DNA of 64,000 nucleotides from Macrobrachium rosenbergii. Lineage: Eukaryota; Arthropoda; Malacostraca; Decapoda; Palaemonidae. Below are positions 25,553-37,489 of the stretch, in pieces. Positions within the stretch are counted from its first letter, which is position 1, and every line of letters begins with the position of its first letter. The position numbers and the translations under genes were made by a program. The DNA is taken from contig NC_089781.1 in the NCBI RefSeq assembly GCF_040412425.1, positions 53,392,986 to 53,456,985 of the forward strand, given 5' to 3'. Below the pieces are notes generated by a model. The model saw nothing but the letters and a program-made list of their open reading frames with translations. It was not told the origin of the DNA and ran no database searches.

Positions 25553-26134
25553 TTCCTCTCCCCACCCGTTAGGTGTGTCTGTCAGGGGTAACCACCCACT
25601 AAAATGTCTGTCATTACCAACACATAACTCTAGGATATGCAGTGCTATTGTAGTGCAAATTTTACATGGTATCTCCAGTGTTAGATGTAGATCCTGTCTC
25701 CCCCTTCCCACTCATTGTGGGGCCTGTCAGGGGGTAACCACCCACTAAAATGTCTGTCATGACCACCATAGTACTCTAGGATGTGCAGTGGTATTGTATA
25801 GTAAATTTTACTTGGTATCTCCTAAGTTGGATCTAGATCCAATTAACCCCCCTTTTCAGTGTGTCTGTCAGGGGGAACCCACCCTCTAGTATGTCTGTCA
25901 CTAGTCATTCTATAATCAGGAGATTCCAAGGATATATTATACATTAGTTTCATCTGGTATCTTATACACTGGATCTAGACCCAAAATCTAACAAGAAATT
26001 AGTGGTGCTTGCTAAGTAAGCTACCCATATATTTTTGGCAGACGGTCAGTTTCACCGTTTGCAAGTCTACTCCTACATATCGGTAGGGGTTACAGTCGGT
26101 ATCTCGTTCGTTGCATCTCAATGGTCCGGGCTGC
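25553..26134 (-). repeat. Right long TIR
   Basis: Reverse complement of the left arm, ending GGTCCGGGCTGC at 26134, with one fewer 147-bp subrepeat. Confidence 0.85.
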
Positions 26135-27804
<1,670 letters not shown>

Positions 27805-27812
27805 CATACATA

Positions 27813-28135
27813 CAGTAAACCCCCTGTATTTGCGTTCTCATGATTCGTGGACTCATGCATTCGCGGGTTTCTCTGTGGAACATATCTAGCCATTATTCGC
27901 GGAAAATTTGCCCATTCGCGATATTTTTCACTGAGAAATATTCACTAATTACTGTATTTTCATATAATTTTCATGAATAAATGCACTTTTTGTGATAAAA
28001 CTATTAAAATACTCAGGTATATACATTTTTACAGGGTTTTTCTGTGTTTAAACTATCAAAATGGGCAGTTCTAAGTGTTTTTAGAGGGGGTTTTAAGTAT
28101 TCGAGATTTTAGCTATTTGTGGGGGTTGTGGGACA
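27813..28135 (+). mobile_element. Tigger/pogo-type MITE, second subfamily
   Basis: Starts CAGTAAACCCCCTGTATTTG after TA and includes GTTCTCATGATTCG and TATTTTTCACTGAGA. The closely related copy at 60708 has the same order of blocks. Noncoding. Confidence 0.65.
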
Positions 28136-28141
28136 CATCCT

Positions 28142-28378
<237 letters not shown>

Positions 28379-28649
28379 TACCCAGACCCTTCATGTCAAT
28401 ATGTCAAAATGATTGACAGTCAGGGCTACACCCCTTTCCTGCTTATCTACCAGAAAAAGACTGGGAATTCCACAGAATTATGCTAAAATCTTACCTAATT
28501 TACTATATTTTACTATATTTTCCTAGTTATTGGAGTGCAGAAAGTAATTATAGCTTGGAAAATATGAAAAAATGATTGACAAAGTAATGTCACTTTTATC
28601 CATAAAACTTTACAAAACAAATAAACATACATGTTACCAATGCAGAAAA

Positions 28650-28652
<3 letters not shown>

Positions 28653-28724
<72 letters not shown>
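28653..28724 (+). repeat. (CT)n microsatellite
   Basis: About 36 CT units beside the CCAAT-rich repeat that follows. Confidence 0.95.
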
Positions 28725-28727
<3 letters not shown>

Positions 28728-28784
28728 TCAACAAGAGAAAGAGAGAGAAAATACAAATCACCCTTCTGAATCCTGTACACAGCA

Positions 28785-28925
28785 TATGAGCTACAAACTT
28801 TGTGATTGGCCATTTTCAACCCTCCCAGCCAATAATGTCGTCATGGTGGGGTGGGGGTTTGCTACAAGCTCTGTGATTGGCTACTTCCAACTCCTCCAGC
28901 CAATAGCCTGTCGTCATGGAGCCTA
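28785..28925 (+). repeat. CCAAT-rich tandem repeat, two units of about 70 bp
   Basis: Two units share GCTACAA.CT.TGTGATTGGC followed by CCAGCCAATA and GTCGTCATGG. The same family occurs inverted at 12165-12315. Confidence 0.6.
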
Positions 28926-29883
28926 TGTCAGAGCAATAAAAAAATTGTAACAAGTATATATGCATGCACCCATTCGATGATGGCTTTGTAAACTTCAAGT
29001 TGGTTTCATAATTTTAATGATACAGTAATTCATATTTCTTTAAAGGATATATGAAGTACTGAGACAGAGAGAGAGAAAGATATGGGGGGTTGCTTTACAT
29101 TAAATATCAAGAGTGAAATTATTATTCATGAATTATTAGAGAAGGAGATAATAACTTGAGAGAGAGAGAGAGAAGGTGAACTGATATTATGTTTACATGT
29201 ATTCCTTAAAGTATCATTGTAAAACACTTTACAGTAATATTTTAAAATCATTTTAATGTCACTTTAATATAATTTTAATATAATTTCAGTATAACTTTAA
29301 TATCATTTCAATAGGTCTCTCTTGCACAGCCACTCAGGCAAGTCCTGGCACACTTTTCAGTGCGTTTCGGACAACGGTTACAAAGCAGTAACTGGCAACT
29401 TTAACGAGGCCATCCCTCACCAGGTCATATGCAGCCTACTACAGGGAAAAGTAGATTCAGAGAGGACATAATGAGTGCGCTGTTTCTTTTATCACATTAC
29501 TATCTGATATTTTAATTTTGTTCTTATTGGTTTTGATAGATTATAAGAGAGAGAGAGAGAGAGAAGCTTGATGACGTGTAAGCTGTGCTGTTTTGCCACA
29601 ACCTTATGTATTTGTTTGCTAAACATTGCTCCAACTAACTACATTTTCCTCTAAGACATTAGGTAAATGAAATATTGAATATAATATGAATAAATATATC
29701 CCTACTCAACTGCAAATTAACAATTTATACAGCACTTCACATAGACATAAATTTCTTAAAAGAAATGAATATAAATGGATAAGTAAATAAATAAACAAAT
29801 GAATACAGGGTATAGTCAAACCATTACTACTTAAAACTATAAATATGGAAGAATTTAATACCCGTGCCCTCTCTCTCTCTCTC

Positions 29884-30350
29884 AGTACTGAAGTATGAAC
29901 CCTTATTGTCAGTTAACATACATAATCTCTTAGACATTAAACCCACTATCTTCTCGCAAGTGTTTATATTATCCTGTTTTGGTCTGAGTGGTCCCTAGAC
30001 TGACTTTGCATGTCTTATTAAGTGCTACCTGGTCTTGGTATTACTTGCATCCTATATATTAGTTACGTAACCTCAACTTTCCATGACATTTAAGTCACGT
30101 GACTTCGTTGGCCATTCTTTTTTTATTACATGTGGATGTTTTCTGAACTATTCTTTTACAATTTGGGCGTTATGGACAGAAGAGTTGTCCATGACTAACT
30201 ACATACATTGGTTCTGGCTCGGGATTAGAAGAATTTTCACCAATGGCACCAAAACTTCCTCTAGAATGCTAATATGTTTGGAACTTCATTTATGCATCTA
30301 AGTTCCCTTGGACCTATGGCAGCCATCCACCCCATACGACTGCTGTAGTG
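29884..30350 (-). pseudogene. Tc1/mariner-type transposase C-terminal fragment
   Basis: On the minus strand MDNSSVHNAQIVKE carries the second catalytic aspartate (codon 30187-30189). HPHVIKKEWPTKSRDLNVMES carries the glutamate (codon 30079-30081), with 35 codons between. The W-P-x-K-S-x-D-L-N motif is the hallmark of Tc1/mariner DDE/D transposases. An in-frame stop lies between the two, and stops continue in the C-terminal part, readable to about 29884 (LTDNKGSYF). The DNA-binding domain and first aspartate are not seen. Confidence 0.65.
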
Positions 30351-30669
30351 ATTTTCCTCTCTTCCGTTTTGGCTGGATGTTTCCAGGGTAATAGCTGAAA
30401 GTAATAAAACATTTGTAAAAGATGGTGAAAATTATAAGTAAGATGCTGAAGAGGAAAATGAGCATAGATCCTAGGCCTAATCCCTATCTCTGCATATAGC
30501 ACAAAAGTATTCATGTAAGAGTTTACATTTAACAGCATCTGTGTGTGAAGTATAGGTGGATCATTATCAAAGGAAAGACATGCCAGATTAAAATAGAGTA
30601 TCTGTAAAATCTGCAGTTAGTGTAATAGATTTATAATGAAATAAAGCCTTGATTCATGATATACCTATA

Positions 30670-30963
30670 CAGGCGGTCCCGGTTTACGGGGTTCTGATAC
30701 GTCAGTAACCCGAAAAATATCGGAACATCATCGAAAATCGTCAAAAATCATAAGAAAACCTTACTTTTAATGCTGTGGGGTGCATTGAAAACGGTCTATT
30801 ATTATTGAGTTTTTACATCAAAAAAACCTTCAAATTATGATTATTCTGCCATTTTGGGGCCATATCGGATCGGTTACTCGTCGGAACCTGTAAGTGGAAA
30901 TAATTTCTGATGAATATATTTGATCACCATTACCCCGGAACCGTCGTAAACCGGGGACTGCCT
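30670..30963 (+). mobile_element. Tigger-like MITE, 294 bp, TA target duplication
   Basis: Starts CAGGCGGTCCCGGTTTACG and ends CGTAAACCGGGGACTGCCT. The ends are inverted repeats flanked by TA on both sides. A second copy in the opposite orientation starts at 45012. No coding capacity. Confidence 0.8.
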
Positions 30964-31722
30964 TACTGATACAAATATCCAGCTCATATTTATAGCAGTG
31001 GTTCTCAAATTTTTTTAAAATATTGAAATACCCCATTCCTCTTAGTTATTTAAAGCTTTAAAAAATGCTTAATTTCTAATGCGTTTTATATGTAAAAAAA
31101 CTGATTCTTCTTTTACTCAAGTCTTAAGAAATAAGAATTTAGATTTTAGAGTTAATTCTTTATTATTTATTAGTTTATTAATTTATTTATTTATAAATTT
31201 ACTGAATTTTATTCGAAAGAACTATTACTTTTAGAAAGTGCCGTGTTACCCCACCCCGCCCCAGGAAAGGCTCCATTACCCCATGGGAGTAATTATCCCA
31301 GTTTGAGAACCAGTGGTCTGTAGTGAAGTAAAGATCAGATCCTTATAATAGACCTATAATGATATTGTGTCATTTTTGTAATGGGCCTATAAAGAGAAAT
31401 ATAAAGGTCTAATATGTATAATAGACCTATAATAATGGAAATGCCCAATGCTTATGATAGACACTATGACAATACAGCCTTCATTCTTATAAACAGAACA
31501 TAATGAAATGAAGCAATATGTTTGTTATAACAGACTTACAATTAAAAAAAAAAACACCTAAAATTTATCTTGAGTGACACCTTTTTACTTGGACTGTTAG
31601 TCCTACCCTTTTTAAATTCCACATATTAGTTGTTTCTTTATTCAGCTTTTACCCACATAACCCTTTCTTCATGTAATTTAATTGAAGCTTCCAGTGTCTC
31701 CCTGGAATGCCACCAGTGAAGA
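30964..31722. other. AT-rich stretch, no recognised gene
   Basis: Contains short dispersed ATAGACCTATAAT repeats near 31345-31435. No domain recognised. Confidence 0.5.
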
Positions 31723-32133
31723 CCCTTAAACGCCGACTGGACTTACCATACGTTGACTAAAATTGTCTGTTGGGTGCCGAGTGGATGTACGGTACGTCGA
31801 CTAAAAAATGTTTTTTTAAATATTCGCGGAAAAATAATTATAGGCCTAGTTTGCGAAAGGTTTTAAATCACGCGCCTTGAGGGATGCTGGGAGTTCACGG
31901 ATCACGCTGTTGTTTTGTTTATAAGCGTCACCCAGATGCGCATGCGCGGATTTCTTCCTTCTTGCACCAGAAAGCATCAGCGGCGCATCGTCGGAGAGCG
32001 ATATCTTGACGCATCTGTGTTTTGCAGAACTTTGGCGAGTGTTTGCGTATTTGTGAGGCAACAGGACGTTTGCAGAGATGTCCCAATGTTGTCAGGACCG
32101 TGAAAGGCGCATATTACCTGTCGGTATGAGCAT

Positions 32134-34470
32134 GTGAGACGAGTTTTAGACTGGGATGCTGGAGAGGGACCAAGCACCCAAGGTGACCCAGCTTCTCAAC
32201 GCCGTGTTGTGCGGCCATGTGTGACCGAAGGGGACCAAGGACCACATCCCGTGCCTTTTACGACCCCTAGGAAGCATCGGGGTGTCCTGAGGGGCATTCG
32301 TAAGCATTTGGGAGGCCTCCAACAAAAGGACATTTACGAGTACTTGTTGGAGCTCGATCGAAAGCAGGTGGAAAGTCCTCATTTCGATGGCAGTTGGCCA
32401 TCCAGTGATGAGGACATCATGCCTGATGTTAGTGATGACGAGTACTTGCCCCCAATGTCTGTACGGGAGCCACAGGAGGAAAGTGAGCTTGAATTTAGTG
32501 GTTTCAGTGCGTATGAGGGAGAGTCTGAGGAGGAGGAGGAGGAGGAGGCCCCGATTGTGGCTGGTGGGGACGAGACAGAAAGTGATGGTGAAAGTGAGGG
32601 AGATGGGCCAGTGGGGAGGGTGGGAGTGCGACGTGCGTGCACGGGCCCGTAGAAGGTCGCAACGTCGCGGCAGTTTGGGTGAAGGCTGTTCGTCCGAAAG
32701 TGATGAGGGGTGGTCAGAGGACCCCACCCCACCTAACATGCACCCATTCACGGCAGCACCTGGACTGACCGTCCCTGTGCCTCTCACTGCACTGGGGTTC
32801 ATTCAGCTTTTCCTGACACGGGAATTGCTGGAATACCTGGTTGCAGAGACGGCAGATTACGCTGGTACTGCCATGAGGAACTGCAGACGATGTTGCCGTA
32901 TCGCTGGCGGGGCTGCAATCTCACGGACATAGCGCATTTTTTGGGGCTTCACATTTTTCTGGTATGATGCCTGCTGCCGACGTCAGGCAATATTGGAGGC
33001 AGAATTTTTTTTTAAGTACGCCCAATGTGCCCGGCATTATGCCCCGTGATAGTTTCCTGGCGTTGGACAGGTATTTCAACGCCTTCAACCGAAGGGCCAT
33101 ACCCCGGAATAACCCCGACCGCCTCATCTTAGTCCGCCCAGTGTTGTAGTACATTCGTGAACGGTGCCAGTTTCTTGTGGTTCCTTCCAAGAACCTTTCT
33201 TTGGATGAGGGGATGATGCCATACAAAGGGCGTCTAAGCATAAAAGTGTACAACCCCAAGAAGCCAAAGAAATATGGTGTGAAGTTATTTTTTATAACGG
33301 AATCCAACACTGGATACGTCGTGGACTTCTAGTGTATTCCGGGGTCTTCTCCACGCTGCATGACACTGTCTTCGGTCTTGTGGGTCGTTTCTGTAACCAG
33401 GGATACCACCTGTTTATGGATAATTATTATAACTCAGTATCCCTGGCCCAGGAACTGTATGAAGCAGGTGTGCACATCAGTGGTACCCTTCGGTTGGTGC
33501 GTGGAGCCCCGAATGTCCTCAAGAGGTTTGCTAGCCAGCCGCAACATCTGGCAAGAGGAGAGACAGAGTGGCGGTGGAAGGGAGATGTCTTCGTCATCTT
33601 TTGGAAGGGGGTTCGACTCGTGCCCATGATTACGATGAGTCATGAGCCCCTCCAAGAAGAGATCATTCAGGGGAAGAAGACAAGTCGGCACGGCCGAGTT
33701 TCGTATGAAGAGTTTCGTGTCCAACGCCCTACTGTCATCGGACACTACAACAGGCATATAGGAGGAGTTGATCTCTTGATCAACTCATCCAGTATTATCC
33801 CTTTGCCAGGAGAACCAGGAGGTGGACACAGAAGCTCCTCAAATACCTCCTTCAGTTGGCCCTCCAGAATGCCTACATCCTCTACTGTGGGTACAATTCT
33901 GACGCTCAGAGGTTGTCCCACATCCAGTTTCTCGAGGTGGCCGGGAATGCCCTCATAAACTTTAATCCTGAGGAGTGGCCTTCCAACGCCACCCCCCTGC
34001 CCCGAGCTCCAGATCTGCCCCGAGAGGATAGGGCAGATGTCGCTAGGAGGGCCAACCTTGGTCGTCCTGCTCCTGCCGACGCTGCCCCTGCTGCCGCCGC
34101 CCTTGATGATGCCGCCCCTGCTGCCGCCGCCGCCCCTGCTGCCGCCGCCGCCACCCCTGCTGTCCCTGTCCTTGCTGCTGCCCTCCCTCACATTCCAATG
34201 TCCTGTCAGGTAGTCAACCCTGTGTGTCGGCTGCAGGCAGGGGATCACACACTGGAGCCCCTAGAAGGGCGTAGGCAGAAACGGTGCCGGGTGTGCCATA
34301 TAAATGGCAGAAGAGACACCCAGTTCGTCTGTTGCACCTGCAAGGTGGCACTTTGCAGGATCGGGGAGTGTGACCGCAAATACCACACTGCGGTCATATA
34401 TTGGAGTGCGCCTACCCGAGGGACACTGGAGGGCGCAGCGGACCGCCGAAGGGCGGCCCATCTGCAGTAA
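32134..34470 (+). pseudogene. piggyBac transposase (PGBD-like), frameshifted
   Basis: The N-terminus (32134-32652) is acidic with an E run. The DDE domain starts in another frame (PLTALGFIQLFLTRELLEYL, about 32770). LSLDEGMMPYKGRLSIK near 33200-33240 holds the first catalytic aspartate and FMDNYYNSVSLA near 33416 the second. The third, in the W-K-D-x-R context, reads IFWKGVRLV near 33600, a D to G change. GGVDLL near 33765 is followed by a frameshift. The C-terminus (33856-34470) has an A/P-rich linker and a cysteine-rich domain (CRVCHINGRRDTQFVCCTCK). At least four frame breaks and a stop at 33147 are present. Confidence 0.85.
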
Positions 34471-34855
34471 GGGCGTGTGTCTCCCTCCTCCACCTGTACC
34501 TTGTCATGTCGAGAGGAAAAAAATGCAAGACTCTTCAATGGAGGAGGGAGAAAACAAGAACAGAACAAAGAGTCAGGATTACGAGTGAGTATTCTGCATT
34601 GATTTTATATTTAATTTTATATTTATTACAATTTTTTATATATCTATTTATTGGTGTTTTTATATTATTTTCTTTTATGCAAAAAAAGTTTTTTGCATTC
34701 CCTTTAGTTATTCTACCAAAATAAAAAAAATTATATTATATATGTGTGTGTAATATATATATATATATATAAAAAATTTTTATACCTGCATTATATATTA
34801 TTATATATATATATATATATATATAAATATAAAAAAATATTATATTATAGATATG

Positions 34856-35036
<181 letters not shown>

Positions 35037-35065
35037 TTGGATATTTTTTTTAAGCAAAAAATCTA

Positions 35066-37080
35066 ACATTCTAGTAATATTCAATCATTTACCTTCATTT
35101 TGCATCAAACGGGAAGTCTCTATCACAATATTTCAATTTATGGTGAATTTTTTTAAAAAACTTTTTCCCTACTTTCCCACGCGCTAACTCTGCTGAAAAT
35201 CTCAGAATTTCTTTAGTCACTTTGTCGTAATTTTTGCACCATTTTCTATTAGGCGTTACATAAAGTGTTATACATGAAAATGTGCGCAATTTCATGTAGA
35301 ATACAACAAAAAATAACTCATGATTGTAGCTTTTATCAGTTTTCAATTATTTTCATATAAATCACGATATGTGCCAAAATTTCAACCTTCAGTCAACTTT
35401 GACTTGACCGAAACGGTCGAAAAATGCAGTTGTTAGCTAAAACTCTTACATTCTGGTAACATTCAATCATTTACCTTCATTTTGCAACAAACGGGAAGTC
35501 TCTAGCACAATATTTCAATTTATGGTGAACTTTTGAAAAAACTTTTTCCCTACTCCGCACGCGCTAACTCTGCTGAAAATCTCAGAATTTCTTTAGTCAC
35601 TTTGTTGTAATTTTTGCACCATTTTCTATTAGGCGTTACATAAAGTTTTATACATGAAAATGTGCGCAATTTCATGTAGAATACGACAAAAAATAACTCA
35701 TGGTTGTAGCTTTTATCAGTTTTGAAATATTTTCATATAAATCATAAGTGCCAAAATTTCAACCTTTGGTCAACTTTGACTCGACCGTAATGGTCTAAAA
35801 ATGCAATTGTAAGCTAAAACTCTTACATTTTAGTAACATTCAATCATTTACCTTCATTTTGCAACAAACAGGAAGTCACTAGCACAATATTTCGATTTAT
35901 GGTGAATTTTTGGAAAAAACTTTTTCCTTATGTCCGCGCACACTATGCTTAAAATCTCAGAATTTCTTTAGTCACTTTGCCATAATTTTTGCACTGTTTT
36001 CTATTAGGCGTTACATAAAGTTTGATACATGAAAATGTGCGCAATTTCATGTAGAATACAACAAAAAGTAACTCATGGTTGTAGCTTTTATCAGTCGTGA
36101 AATATTTTTATATAAATCACGATAAGTGCCAAAATTTCAACCTTCGGTCAACTTTGACTCGACCGAAATGGTCGAAAAATGCAATTGTAAGCTAAAACTC
36201 CTACATTCTAGTAATATTCAATCATTTACCTTCATTTTGCAACAAACGGGAAGTCTCTTGCACAATATTTCGATTTATGGTGAATTTTTGAAAAAACTCT
36301 TTCCTTACCTCCACGCTCGCTAACTCTGCTGAAAATCTCAGATTTCTTTTGTCACTTTGTCGTAATTTTTGGACCATTTTCTATTAGGCGTTACATAAAG
36401 TTGGATACATGAAAATGTGCGCAAGTTCATGTAGAATACAGCAAAAAATAACTCATGGTTGTTGCTTTTATCAGCTTTGAAATATTTTCACATAAATCAC
36501 GATAAGTGCCAAAATTTCAACCTTCAGTCAACTTTGACTCGACCGAAATGGTCGAAAACTGCAATTGTAAGCTAAAACTCTTACATTCTAGTAACATGCA
36601 ATCATTTACTTTCCTTTTGCAACAAACATGAAGTCACTAGCACAATATTTCGATTTATGGTGAATTTTTGAAAAAAACTTTTCCTTACCTCCGCGTGCTA
36701 ACTCTGCTGAAAATCTCAGAATTTCTTTAGTCACTTTGTCATAATTTTTGCGCCATTTTCTATTAGCCATTACATGAAGTGTTATACATGAAAATGTGTG
36801 CAATTTCATGTAGAATACAACAAAAAATAACTCCTGGTTGTAGCTTTTATCAGTTTTGAAATAGATTCATATAAATCACGATAAGTGCCAAAATTTCAAC
36901 CCTCTGTCAACTTTGACTCGACCGAAATGTTCTAAAAATGCAATTGTAAGCTAAAACTCTTACATTCTAGTAATATTCAATCATTTTCCTTCATTTTGCA
37001 ACAAACGAGAAGTCTCTAGCACAATATTTCGATTTATGGTGAATTTTTGAAAAAACTTTTTTTTACGTCTGTGCGTTACG
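35066..37080 (+). repeat. Tandem array of ~380-bp units (5 full plus partial) inside piggyBac B
   Basis: Unit starts (ACATT.TAGTAA.AT.C) fall at 35066, 35448, 35825, 36203, 36583 and 36962, a spacing of 377-382 bp. Shared blocks include GGAAGTCTCTAGCACAATAT, CTCTGCTGAAAATCTCAG, GGCGTTACATAAAG and CAACTTTGACTCGACCG. Each unit carries GACCGAAATGGTC-like imperfect dyads. Open frames across it are short and not conserved between units, so it is noncoding. Confidence 0.92.
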
Positions 37081-37489
37081 AATTCATGCATCATTTTGTG
37101 ATAATATTTTCTCTGTGTTGCTTTGATCATTTTACAATTTGTTCTATACCAAAATCATCACTATTTAGTGCACAATACAACGAAAAAAAATAACTCATTA
37201 GCTTTAACCATTTTGCTCACAGCATGATTTGTATACAATTATATATGAAATTTTTTTTGTGCTGTCTATTCCAATATTTATATATGATAATGATATTTTT
37301 TTCATTTCTGATGGTTGCATACTAAACTTCAGGCATTAAGAAAAAAAGGAGCCAAAAATGAACTCTTAATCTTAAAAACTAAGCGTGCTGTGGTTTTTTG
37401 AAAAAACTTTCTTTCTGCTTCGGTGGTGACTCTCAAACCGTGCCAGCATACGCAGACACTTTTGCAAATAGAGGCTCGGCGTTTAAGGG
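37081..37489 (+). repeat. Right terminal segment of piggyBac B
   Basis: AT-rich, ending AGAGGCTCGGCGTTTAAGGG. The reverse complement is found at 51326-51750 in the piggyBac derivative. Confidence 0.8.

Noticed and set aside
32146..32802. 218-residue minus-strand frame across the piggyBac N-terminus
   Set aside because: Antisense of an E/D-rich coding strand; the plus strand matches piggyBac architecture.
33906..34154. Alanine/glycine-rich minus-strand frames at the piggyBac linker
   Set aside because: Caused by the GCC/GCT-rich Ala/Pro linker codons of the plus-strand transposase C-terminus.
35066..37080. Regular direct repeats considered as a CRISPR-like array
   Set aside because: Units are ~380 bp, contiguous and nearly identical throughout, with no short repeat plus unique spacer pattern, in a eukaryotic transposon.
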